Assembly: GCA_030646655.1 (NCBI GenBank)
Contig: JAUSLB010000260.1
Location: forward strand, 1 to 14,260
Reading direction: 5' to 3'
Length of the DNA stretch: 14,260 nucleotides
Source: Deltaproteobacteria bacterium
GTDB lineage: Bacteria; Desulfobacterota; GWC2-55-46
Shown: one piece after another, positions 1-7,093 of the stretch
How the letters are laid out: every line of letters starts with the position of its first letter
Numbering within the stretch: the first letter of the stretch is position 1
Notes under the pieces: generated by a model
What the model was told of the DNA's origin: nothing
The model's input: only the letters and a program-made list of their open reading frames with translations
The model's database searches: none
Made by a program: the position numbers and the translations under genes

Positions 1-26
1 CAAGGCCGCGCCTATTAGCCATCTTC

Positions 27-35
27 AAGGAGGAG
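27..35 (+). promoter_or_regulatory. Strong Shine-Dalgarno for yajC, fixes a GTG start
   Basis: The purine run AAGGAGGAG lies 7 nt upstream of a GTG codon at 43. A TAA at 37-39 in the same frame rules out a longer protein, and the later ATG at 55 would leave this site too far away. The GTG is therefore the likely start. Confidence 0.8.
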
Positions 36-42
36 ATAAAAA

Positions 43-372
43 GTGCTGTTATTCATGCCTGTAGCTTTAGCCTTCGCAGAGGAGGCGCCCGCGGCTGGCG
101 GCGGGCCGTTCTCAAGCCTTCTAAGCGTCGCCCCGTTAGTCATCCTTTTCGTCATATTCTATTTTCTGCTCATACGCCCCCAGCAGAAAAAGGCAAAAGA
201 GCATAAAGCGATGCTCTCCCAGATACAGAAGGGAGACAGCATCGTAACGACAGGCGGTCTTTACGGAAGGGTACTATCCGTATCCGAGGAGACCGTTACC
301 GTCGAGATAGCCGACAACGTAAAGGTCAAGGTCGCCAGGGACGCCATAGCAATAAGAAAGCCTCAGGGGTAG
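43..372 (+). CDS. yajC: YajC, accessory subunit of the Sec preprotein translocase
   Basis: YajC is a small single-span inner-membrane protein that associates with SecD and SecF and supports protein export; it is not essential in most bacteria. The 109-residue product has a short hydrophobic start, a Gly/Ala-rich linker, one membrane span at about residues 27-44, and then the family hallmark FLLIRPQQKK at about 41-50. The cytoplasmic domain follows, with the conserved GDSIVTTGGLYGRV stretch (64-77) typical of YajC. The length matches the family (about 85-120 residues). It is followed by secD and secF on the same strand, the usual gene order. The start is GTG with a strong ribosome binding site. 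A perfect 14-bp hairpin lies between it and secD. Identification is secure. Confidence 0.95.
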   Translation: MLLFMPVALAFAEEAPAAGGGPFSSLLSVAPLVILFVIFYFLLIRPQQKKAKEHKAMLSQIQKGDSIVTTGGLYGRVLSVSEETVTVEIADNVKVKVARDAIAIRKPQG

Positions 373-394
373 TTTTAGCGGAATAAATACCGTT

Positions 395-426
395 GTCCGG
401 CCCAAGGGCAAGCCCTTGGGCCGGAC
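395..426 (+). promoter_or_regulatory. Perfect 14-bp intercistronic hairpin between yajC and secD
   Basis: GTCCGGCCCAAGGG (395-408) is exactly complementary to 413-426, leaving a CAAG loop. The stem is GC-rich and would be very stable in the mRNA. No T-run follows directly (only TTTT at 432-435), so a classic intrinsic terminator is unlikely. It more likely tunes secD expression relative to yajC through mRNA processing, pausing or 3'-end protection. The role is inferred; the structure is visible. Confidence 0.7.
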
Positions 427-458
427 GGCCATTTTCATTATGGAGTAGCCGAAAAAAA

Positions 459-2045
459 ATGAGAAGCATCTTCTGGCGTATCGTCCTGCTGGCCGGTTTT
501 ACCGTCCTTGCGTTAGTCCTCTTTCTACCTTCGACGCCCTTTTCAAAAAGGCTCCCGTCTTTCTGGGCTGATAGGATACCGAAGATAATCCTTGGGCTTG
601 ACCTTCAGGGCGGCATGCACCTTGTTTTAAGCGTCGATCAGGACAAGGCTGTGGAGAACCACACTCAGAGGCTCTTAAGCTCTATCGAGGACGCGCTTAA
701 AAAGAAGAACATCCCGTATAACTCCGTTGACAGGCAAGGGTCTTCAGGCGTAGTCATAACCTATCCGGACGAGAAGACAAAGGCAGCGATAGCCCAGCTC
801 TTATCAGATGAGTTCGGGGTATTCGGCCCGCCTGAACAGAAGGACGACAAGCTCGTATTCACATTGGATGAGGCAGAGGTAAAGAGGCTTAAGGAGTGGG
901 CGGGCTCGCAGGCCCTTGAGACCATACGGAACAGGATCGACAAGTTCGGCGTGGCCGAGCCTGTCATACAGAAGCAGGGTGAGAACGAGCTCGTAATCCA
1001 GCTCCCGGGCCTAAAAGACCCTGAGAGGGCGATTCAGCTCATCGGTAAGACCGCGGTTCTCGAGTTCAGACTGCTCGATGAGTCGATGGATGTCCAGAAG
1101 GCGCTCGCCTACGGCCCTCCTCCGGGCTCCGATATACTATACCAGCAGACGAAGAACCCGCAGGCAGGGACTGTAGAAAGGACGCCCTATCTCGTTAAAA
1201 AGGAGATCCTCCTTACAGGGGATTCTCTGTCCGATGCGCGGGTGGCGATAGACACCCAGTATAACGAGCCGTATGTATCTCTCACATTCGACTCAGGCGG
1301 CGGGCGCACCTTCGAGAGGATAACAAGCCAGAACGTAGGGAAAAGGCTCGCCATAGTCCTTGACGGCAACGTACACTCGGCCCCGCAGATAAAAGAGGCC
1401 ATCTCAGGCGGTAAGGCCCAGATAACAGGCGGGTTTACCCACGAGGAGGCCGCGGACCTGGCGATAGTATTGAGGGCAGGCGCGCTTCCCGCCCCCGTCA
1501 CAGTGATACAGAACGTTACCGTGGGCCCGACGCTCGGCTCTGATTCAATAAGGGCAGGGGTAAGGGCGGCGATACTCGGGGCGGTACTGGTACTCGTGTT
1601 CATGGCTATATATTATAAGTTTTCCGGGCTTGTGGCGGACTTCGCCATATTCCTTAATATAGTAATGCTCCTCGGGGCCATGGCGTGGCTGAATTCAACG
1701 CTGACCCTTCCGGGCATAGCCGGGATTATACTTACCATAGGCATGGGGGTGGACGCAAACGTCCTTATATTCGAAAGGATAAAAGAGGAGCTTAGGAGCG
1801 GAAGGACCCCCCGCTCCGCTATTAACGCGGGCTATGACCACGCTTGGTGGACTATAATCGACTCGCACGTGACGACGCTTATAACGGCCGCGGTTCTCTT
1901 TCAGTTCGGCAGCGGCCCGATAAAGGGCTTTGCCGTATCCTTAAGCCTCGGGATACTCATTAACCTCTTTACCTCTCTCGTCGGCACAAAGGTCGCGTTC
2001 GACGTGCAGAACGAAAAGTTCAGGATAAAGAGGCTTAGCATTTAA
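459..2045 (+). CDS. secD: SecD, protein translocase subunit
   Basis: SecD is an RND-family membrane protein that works with SecF to use the proton gradient to pull secreted proteins out of the Sec channel on the outer face of the membrane. The 528-residue product has TM1 at about 8-24, then the periplasmic P1 region opening with LGLDLQGGMHLVL (46-58). P1 ends near GALPAPV (341-347), and a five-helix membrane block runs from about 365 to 515. Family motifs visible there include GMGVDANVLIFERI (428-441) and IIDSHVTTLIT (467-477). The usual proton-path asparagine of DANxTT is His470 here. ATG at 459 is preferred: an in-frame TTG at 393 would add 22 residues encoded by the intercistronic hairpin. 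GGAG at 442-445 is a weak, distant ribosome site. secF follows closely. Confidence 0.96.
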   Translation: MRSIFWRIVLLAGFTVLALVLFLPSTPFSKRLPSFWADRIPKIILGLDLQGGMHLVLSVDQDKAVENHTQRLLSSIEDALKKKNIPYNSVDRQGSSGVVITYPDEKTKAAIAQLLSDEFGVFGPPEQKDDKLVFTLDEAEVKRLKEWAGSQALETIRNRIDKFGVAEPVIQKQGENELVIQLPGLKDPERAIQLIGKTAVLEFRLLDESMDVQKALAYGPPPGSDILYQQTKNPQAGTVERTPYLVKKEILLTGDSLSDARVAIDTQYNEPYVSLTFDSGGGRTFERITSQNVGKRLAIVLDGNVHSAPQIKEAISGGKAQITGGFTHEEAADLAIVLRAGALPAPVTVIQNVTVGPTLGSDSIRAGVRAAILGAVLVLVFMAIYYKFSGLVADFAIFLNIVMLLGAMAWLNSTLTLPGIAGIILTIGMGVDANVLIFERIKEELRSGRTPRSAINAGYDHAWWTIIDSHVTTLITAAVLFQFGSGPIKGFAVSLSLGILINLFTSLVGTKVAFDVQNEKFRIKRLSI

Positions 2046-2111
2046 ATACCGTGAATGTCGGCCGTGTACGCGCCCCCTAAACGGGCGGATAACGGCCTTT
2101 TCGGAGGTTCG

Positions 2112-3029
2112 ATGGATATCTGGGGCGAGACACATATAGACTTTCTCGGAAAGAGGTATATCCTCTTCGCGATATCGGGCATCTTCGTGATAATCGGGCT
2201 TATTGCCGCGATAGCCATACCGCTCGGCAAGGCGAACCTGGGGACTGATTTCGCAGGCGGGATAGCGATACAGTTCAGGTTCGAAAAACCCCTGCGCACG
2301 GAGACCGTAAGGTCGCTCCTTGAGAAGGGCGGGTTTAAGGACGCAAGTCTGCAGCAGTTCGCGGAGCCGAATAAGCTCCTTGTGCGCCTGAAGAGGTCTG
2401 ATGGGAACTTAAGGGAGGTCTCGAAATCGATCGGGGAGGTCTTTACCCAAGGCATGCCGGATAACCCCTTTGCGATAGATTCGACCACAGAGGTAGGCCC
2501 GACCGTAGGTAAAAAGCTCCAGAGCGACGCCTTATGGGCGATAACCGTCTCGCTTATAGGGATACTTATATATGTGGCCTGGAGGTTCGAGTTCAGGTTC
2601 GGGGTGGCGGCCGTGATAGCGACATTCCACGACGTGCTCGTTGTAATGGGCCTCCTTTATATAACGCATAAGGAGATGACGCTCCTTATAGTGACGGCGC
2701 TCCTTACCCTTGCCGGGTATTCGCTTACGGATACGGTCGTGGTATTCGACAGGATCAGGGAGAACTTAAGGAAGCGGACAAAAGAGGATACCATCCCGCT
2801 TATAAATAGATCGATAAACGAGGTCTTAAGAAGGACTATCGTAACCTCGCTTACAACGCTGCTTGCCCTTGTCGCCCTTCTTTTCCTCGGCGGGGAGGTC
2901 ATCCACGATTTCGCTCTCGCGCTTTTCGTAGGGGTCTTGGTCGGCACATACTCCTCTATATTCATAGCCAGCCCCGTACTCCTTTTCTGGAAAGGGTCCA
3001 AGAGGACGCCTTCTCTGGCAAAAAGTTAA
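2112..3029 (+). CDS. secF: SecF, protein translocase subunit
   Basis: SecF is the shorter partner of SecD and forms the heterodimeric SecDF proton-driven export motor. From ATG 2112 the product has 305 residues: IDFLGKRYILFAISG leads into TM1, then the periplasmic part starting at LGTDFAGGIAIQF, then VGPTVGKKL and a five-helix membrane domain with the conserved YSLTDTVVVFDRIREN and FALALFVGVLVGTYSSIFIASP segments. Start choice: GGAGG at 2103-2107 lies 4 nt upstream of ATG 2112. An upstream in-frame ATG at 2055, 9 nt after the secD stop, would add 19 polar residues but has no visible ribosome site. SecF proteins normally begin just before the xxIDFxxKR segment, which also favours 2112. It ends the yajC-secD-secF operon; a hairpin follows. 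Confidence 0.95.
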   Translation: MDIWGETHIDFLGKRYILFAISGIFVIIGLIAAIAIPLGKANLGTDFAGGIAIQFRFEKPLRTETVRSLLEKGGFKDASLQQFAEPNKLLVRLKRSDGNLREVSKSIGEVFTQGMPDNPFAIDSTTEVGPTVGKKLQSDALWAITVSLIGILIYVAWRFEFRFGVAAVIATFHDVLVVMGLLYITHKEMTLLIVTALLTLAGYSLTDTVVVFDRIRENLRKRTKEDTIPLINRSINEVLRRTIVTSLTTLLALVALLFLGGEVIHDFALALFVGVLVGTYSSIFIASPVLLFWKGSKRTPSLAKS

Positions 3030-3060
3030 ATTTTTTGTTAAATATTTTTAGCCTTCATTA

Positions 3061-3090
3061 AAAACCCTGAAAAATCAAGGGGTTTTCCTT
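3061..3090 (+). terminator. Probable intrinsic terminator of the yajC-secD-secF operon
   Basis: AAAACCC (3061-3067) pairs with GGGTTTT (3080-3086), and an inner TGA (3068-3070) pairs with TCA (3075-3077) around an AAAA loop; AG at 3078-3079 is bulged. The T-rich 3' arm continues into CCTT. It lies 31 nt after the secF stop in an AT-rich intergenic stretch. The stem is modest, so efficiency is uncertain. Confidence 0.55.
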
Positions 3091-3139
3091 AGAATAATTC
3101 CAATCTTTCACCTTTTACAAAAAACCCTATTGTGTTTTT

Positions 3140-3169
3140 TTGTCATTTGTGATATAAAACCGTTACAAT
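3140..3169 (+). promoter_or_regulatory. Candidate sigma70 promoter for the signalling operon
   Basis: TTGTCA (3140-3145) and TACAAT (3164-3169) are spaced by 18 nt and each matches 5 of 6 consensus bases (TTGACA, TATAAT). Transcription would begin near 3176 and give a leader of about 160 nt before the diguanylate cyclase start at 3337. A perfect TATAAT also occurs at 3202-3207, but no -35 lies at the right distance from it. The promoter is inferred from sequence only. Confidence 0.45.
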
Positions 3170-3249
3170 TGATACTTTTCGCCGGCTAATGGAAGCCGGG
3201 CTATAATATCGCTAAATGGCTCATGGCGGGCCCCCCAAGAGGCTAAGGG

Positions 3250-3293
3250 ATGCCTTTGTACCAAGATTTTTGGTATTGGAGGCATTTTTTGTT
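3250..3293 (+). terminator. Strong intrinsic terminator in the leader of the signalling operon (attenuator or small-RNA end)
   Basis: ATGCCT (3250-3255) pairs with AGGCAT (3280-3285), and TACCAA (3259-3264) pairs with TTGGTA (3270-3275) around a GATTT loop. TTG at 3256-3258 can form wobble pairs with the opposite strand, leaving one bulged T. Six Ts (3285-3290) follow directly. The hairpin sits only 44 nt before the diguanylate cyclase ATG (3337) and points the same way. It can therefore act as a conditional attenuator or end a short independent RNA. A competing pairing, AGAGGC (3238-3243) with GCCTTT (3252-3257), would break the base of the stem. The region 3091-3249 shows no gene; it holds the candidate promoter, a small dyad (3182-3199) and three GCTAA-type repeats. 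Confidence 0.75.
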
Positions 3294-3336
3294 TAACGAC
3301 ACCACTACACGGCAGAAGGTCTCAGGCGACAGACCG

Positions 3337-4902
3337 ATGGAGAATAAAAAAAGGACATCTTTGCCCGAGCCTCTGGATCTTACCCTTTGGAGGGAATTTC
3401 AGGACGGGCTTTCCGCCATCCTTAACATGCCTGTTTCGCTCTACGACTCCAGAGGCGCGCTCCTCGCCCCTCCAAGCAAGGAGAGCGCGCTTTGCAGCGC
3501 CATAAAGTCAAACGAGGCCGGCAGGGCCCTGTGCCGCGATACCTATATGAAGGCTATCGCGCAGGTAATAGAAAAGGGCAAGCCCTATATATACAAATGC
3601 CACACGAACCAGTACATAATAGCCGTCCCGGTCGTAGTTGACCCCCATAATACCCTCGTCATATTAACGGGCCATGCTTACCTTGCGGGCAGCGAGTTTA
3701 AGGAGTTCTATGAGGGCGTTTCCCCTTTCGGGCTCGATGAGCACACGCTTACGAACTTAAGGGGCGAGCTTGCAACGATACCCCCGAAGTCCGTCTTTAC
3801 CATCCCTAACATAATCTTGAACATCGCCGCGCCTTTCCTTAAGAGCCTCAACTCTTTTAAGGCTGCGGATGAAACCATATCAGACGCGCACAGGGCGCGC
3901 CTTAACGGCTTTTACGCCCTCGAGCAGGTCTACAGGTCGATAGCCCCCGTGCTCGACAGGGAAGAGCTCTACCAGACGATACTCGCCAAATCCTCCGAAC
4001 TCGTCTCGGCCGAGCGGGGCTCGCTCATGATACTCGACAGCAAGAACAAGGTGCTCTCGGTCAAGGCCTCCAAGGGCATAGACATTAATATAACCGAGAA
4101 CCTCAGGATAAAAATGGGCGAGGGGATATCGGGCTCTATCGCCGCTAAAGGGCTCCCCGTCGTGGTAAAGAACATCGAGGCCGAGGTCCCTTCATGGAAG
4201 AACAGGCCCGTTTACAAGACAAAATCGTTCATATCAATACCGCTAAAGCTCGACAACCGCGTTATCGGCGTCATAAACATGTCCGATAAGGCCTCGGGCG
4301 CGAGCTTCTCGGAAGATGACCTCCACCTGCTCCTGTCTTTCGCAAATTACGCATCCATAGCCCTTGAGAGGGGCGCGTACTACAGCATGAGCGAGGAGCT
4401 TAAGATGTTATCCATGACAGACCCCCTTACGGGCCTGTTTAACAGGAGATATTTCAGGGAGAGGCTCTATGAGGAAGTCGAGCGCGTAAAGAGGCACGAC
4501 GAGTGCTTCTCGACCTTCGTTATCGATATCGACAACTTTAAGTCCTTTAACGACAAATACGGCCACCTCGCCGGCGACGAGATCCTAAAAGGGGTCTCAA
4601 AGGTGATAAGGGACGCCGTCAGGTCCATGGACGTGGTGGCGAGGTACGGGGGAGAGGAGTTCGCCGTTATCCTTCCGCACACGAACAAGAAGGACTCCTA
4701 CATAATAGCCGAGAGGATAAGGAAAGGGGTAGAGGAGCACAGGCCCGAGACGGAGTTTAAGGAGTGGCCGACCATAAGCCTCGGCGTGGCGGAGTTCCCC
4801 CATGACGCAAATCATATAGACGACCTCATCAACAAGGCCGACAGCGCCATGTACCACGCCAAGAGGATGGGCAAGAACAGGGTTGTGGTATATGAAAGAT
4901 AG
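3337..4902 (+). CDS. PocR-GAF-GGDEF diguanylate cyclase
   Basis: This is a predicted cytoplasmic enzyme that makes c-di-GMP from two GTP. From ATG 3337 it has 521 residues and no membrane span. Residues about 12-175 match the PocR sensory domain, with its cysteine pattern at Cys53, Cys66 and Cys88 (LCSAIK, LCRDTY, YKCHTN). A GAF domain follows at about 205-345. The GGDEF domain (360-518) opens with DPLTGLFNRRYF, has the active-site GGEEF (438-442), and carries an inhibitory I-site RSMD (429-432) five residues before it, so product feedback is expected. PocR domains sense small molecules; the ligand here is unknown. An in-frame ATG at 3250 has AGAGG 7 nt upstream, but its 29 extra codons run through the terminator hairpin, so 3337 is preferred despite a weak ribosome site. 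The gene overlaps the next by 11 nt. Confidence 0.9.
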   Translation: MENKKRTSLPEPLDLTLWREFQDGLSAILNMPVSLYDSRGALLAPPSKESALCSAIKSNEAGRALCRDTYMKAIAQVIEKGKPYIYKCHTNQYIIAVPVVVDPHNTLVILTGHAYLAGSEFKEFYEGVSPFGLDEHTLTNLRGELATIPPKSVFTIPNIILNIAAPFLKSLNSFKAADETISDAHRARLNGFYALEQVYRSIAPVLDREELYQTILAKSSELVSAERGSLMILDSKNKVLSVKASKGIDINITENLRIKMGEGISGSIAAKGLPVVVKNIEAEVPSWKNRPVYKTKSFISIPLKLDNRVIGVINMSDKASGASFSEDDLHLLLSFANYASIALERGAYYSMSEELKMLSMTDPLTGLFNRRYFRERLYEEVERVKRHDECFSTFVIDIDNFKSFNDKYGHLAGDEILKGVSKVIRDAVRSMDVVARYGGEEFAVILPHTNKKDSYIIAERIRKGVEEHRPETEFKEWPTISLGVAEFPHDANHIDDLINKADSAMYHAKRMGKNRVVVYER

Positions 4903-7093
4903 GCTGCTCTTTAACATCTGCCCTGAAGGCGAGTTTTTCGGCAGGCTCTCCGAAATAAATTATATAATCGAGAGGGCTAAAGAGCCTGCCCACCCCTCCC
5001 GCACCCTGCTTTTAGGCAGGCGCTGGACGGGCAAGACCGAGATCCTCCGCCGGGCGCACAGGGAGCTTTTCTGGGGTCAGGGCAGCGTCGTCCCGGTCTA
5101 CTACCAGTTCCGGGGCTACGGGGGGATAAGCGCGGCGGAAGACTTCCTTAAGGAGTTCATAAAGCAGTATCTGGCCTTCAGGAAAAGGGACCCTGAGGCG
5201 ATAAGGCAGGAACTGCCGCTTGAGAGGTTGGAAAAGCTCCTGATGGACAGCGACAGCTTCGGCCTTAGCGAGATCATCTCCATCCATAACGAGGCTAAAA
5301 GGGGCGGGGATACGAGCGCCGCGCTGAAGAACGCCTACGGCGCCCCTTCGCTTATCGAGGCGCGCTCAGGCGTCCCGGTATATCTGTTGTTGGACGATAT
5401 AGACAAGGCGTCCGTTGCCGATGACGGCGCCCCGGCGTTAATTGATGCGCTGGCCGGGGCGCTGAACGCTTCCACCTCTTTCATAGCCTCTTCAAGCTCC
5501 AAAGGCATAGCTGAGGCGGGGCTGTTCAGCCATCTTGAGGTCATTGAGCTTAAGGGGCTTGGGGATGATGTCTCCGTAGCGATGATGGCGGAGCTATGCC
5601 GCAAGTACGGGGTCGAGTCCGAAAGCGAGGTCCTGTCCTACGCGGCAGGGAGGCTCGAGCATAACCCCATGCACATTAAAAGCCTTATCTGGGCGGCGAG
5701 CAGGGCCGGGGTTTCGCTCAAAGACCTGAAAAATTTAATTGGGGTCTATGCAAACGAGCTTTTTGATGGTAATATAGGTTGCCTCTTACGCTCGTATATC
5801 AAAGTCAAGACATTAAACGGCTTAAGGGTGCTCAATTACATCGCCCGGTCAGGCTCGGCCTCCGAGGAAGAGCTTATTGAGAAGTTCAAGTGCGGCAAGG
5901 AAGAGCTCAAAAAGCTTCTCGATGAGTTCTCAGCCGCCGGGATCGTAGAAGAGGGCCTCGGCTCTATAAGATGGGCCGGGGGCAGAGCGGCAAGGGAATA
6001 CATAAGCTACGTCTTCGAGACGAGGGTAAAAGGCAGGAGCCCTGACGAGGTAAAAAGCTCCCTTGTACGCGACTCCCTCAAAGAGGGGTTCAGCCTCAAG
6101 GGGGCAAAGGTCCAGCCGAGGTTTAAAGAGGATGTCTCCCGGCTGCTAAGGTCCTTTAACGGCCAGAAGGTCCTGAAGGTGCTCCTAAGGAACCCCGTCT
6201 TCGCTGCGAGGTTTAAAAACGGCGCATACAGGGCCGTAGAGAGCAGGAAAGAGGAGGACGAGGTCCTTCTCCCGCAGGTCATCGGCTGCTTCGATTCGCT
6301 CAGGTGGGAGAGGAACGAGACCGGCCCGGCCGTCATTATCGCTCAGGGCTTCCAGAACAACAGGTACGACTCGGGCAACGAGGTCGTATGGATAACGGGA
6401 GTTAAAGAGGCGCTCTCCCCGATTAACCTCGGGGACGCCGAGTCGTTCATAAGAAGGAGCCTGATACTGAAGGAGAACTTCAGGGGCTTAAGGATAGCAA
6501 GGTGGATGGTCGGGGGCGAGGGCTTTACCGCCGAGGCGCAAAAAAGGCTTGAGGCCGAGGGCGTATACTCGACGGACTCAGCCCAGATGCGCATCCTTAA
6601 AGAGAGCCTTGAGGACAAGGGGGCGGCCGAGAGGCTTAAAAGCTCCCCGAGGATAGTCCCGAACAAGGAGTTCGAGGTCGTAATCCCGTCCTCCACAAAG
6701 GCGGAGCTCGTCGCCGCCAAGGCGGTCGAGGAGATAGGCACGGAGATGGGGTTTGACGAGAACTCCATAGCGCAGATAAAGGCGGCCCTCGTGGAGTCCT
6801 GCATAAACGCGTTCGAGCACAGCAAGATAAAATCGGGCAAGGTCTTTTTAAAGTTCATCGCAGGGGAAGACAGGCTTACTATACACGTCCAGAACAGCGG
6901 CGCCGAGCTCGACGCCCCCGCCGGTCAGGGGGCTGCCCCCCTTGATTCCCTGCCGAAGAAGAGGGGCTGGGGGTTCGAGCTTATGAAGGGGCTCATGGAC
7001 GAGGTGAGGCTCGAGAGGGTGCACAACGGAGCGAAGATAGTGCTTGTCAAATACCTGATGAGAAAAGGAGACAGGGATGATAAGGAAGCATAA
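4892..7093 (+). CDS. P-loop ATPase fused to a C-terminal RsbW-like anti-sigma HATPase domain
   Basis: The product has 733 residues. The N-terminal third is an AAA/STAND-type NTPase: FFGR (15-18), Walker A GRRWTGKT (42-49) and Walker B VYLLLDDID (163-171). A winged-helix-like segment follows at about 305-360. The middle (about 430-575) is not clearly recognised; its end resembles the restriction-endonuclease-like tail of some archaeal-type ATPases, without a convincing catalytic triad. Residues 593-722 form a GHKL ATPase domain of the RsbW/SpoIIAB anti-sigma class, with N-box ESCINAFEH (635-643) and a glycine box RGWGFELMKGLMDEV (691-705). The G1 motif is unusual: N668-S-G where DxGxG is expected, with Glu672 for the second Gly. 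ATG 4892 is preferred over TTG 4883. It overlaps the STAS gene by 17 nt. Likely role: a regulated partner for the STAS protein. Confidence 0.8.
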   Translation: MKDRLLFNICPEGEFFGRLSEINYIIERAKEPAHPSRTLLLGRRWTGKTEILRRAHRELFWGQGSVVPVYYQFRGYGGISAAEDFLKEFIKQYLAFRKRDPEAIRQELPLERLEKLLMDSDSFGLSEIISIHNEAKRGGDTSAALKNAYGAPSLIEARSGVPVYLLLDDIDKASVADDGAPALIDALAGALNASTSFIASSSSKGIAEAGLFSHLEVIELKGLGDDVSVAMMAELCRKYGVESESEVLSYAAGRLEHNPMHIKSLIWAASRAGVSLKDLKNLIGVYANELFDGNIGCLLRSYIKVKTLNGLRVLNYIARSGSASEEELIEKFKCGKEELKKLLDEFSAAGIVEEGLGSIRWAGGRAAREYISYVFETRVKGRSPDEVKSSLVRDSLKEGFSLKGAKVQPRFKEDVSRLLRSFNGQKVLKVLLRNPVFAARFKNGAYRAVESRKEEDEVLLPQVIGCFDSLRWERNETGPAVIIAQGFQNNRYDSGNEVVWITGVKEALSPINLGDAESFIRRSLILKENFRGLRIARWMVGGEGFTAEAQKRLEAEGVYSTDSAQMRILKESLEDKGAAERLKSSPRIVPNKEFEVVIPSSTKAELVAAKAVEEIGTEMGFDENSIAQIKAALVESCINAFEHSKIKSGKVFLKFIAGEDRLTIHVQNSGAELDAPAGQGAAPLDSLPKKRGWGFELMKGLMDEVRLERVHNGAKIVLVKYLMRKGDRDDKEA

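Noticed and set aside
1..18. Tail of an upstream gene ending at TAG 16-18
   Set aside because: Only five codons are visible in that frame; they are too few to support a gene, although yajC often follows another operon gene.
393..458. N-terminal extension of SecD from TTG 393
   Set aside because: The extra 22 codons are made largely of the arms of a perfect intercistronic hairpin, and SecD proteins begin close to TM1, as from ATG 459.
3202..3207. Perfect TATAAT as the main promoter of the signalling operon
   Set aside because: No -35-like hexamer lies 16-18 nt upstream and no extended -10 TG is present; TTGTCA/TACAAT further upstream is a better pair.
3176..3293. c-di-GMP (GEMM) riboswitch in the cyclase leader
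   Set aside because: The context fits, but the conserved GEMM core segments (such as the GACGCAAAGC stretch) are absent and no other riboswitch consensus was recognised.
3250..3336. N-terminal extension of the diguanylate cyclase from ATG 3250
   Set aside because: The codons run through an intrinsic terminator with its T-run, and the peptide is aromatic and unlike the PocR start. AGAGG upstream keeps it possible, perhaps as a regulatory leader.
6343..6858. Antisense open frame of 171 codons opposite the ATPase-HATPase gene
   Set aside because: It overlaps a coding region with clear motifs on the + strand and shows no domain or ribosome site of its own.
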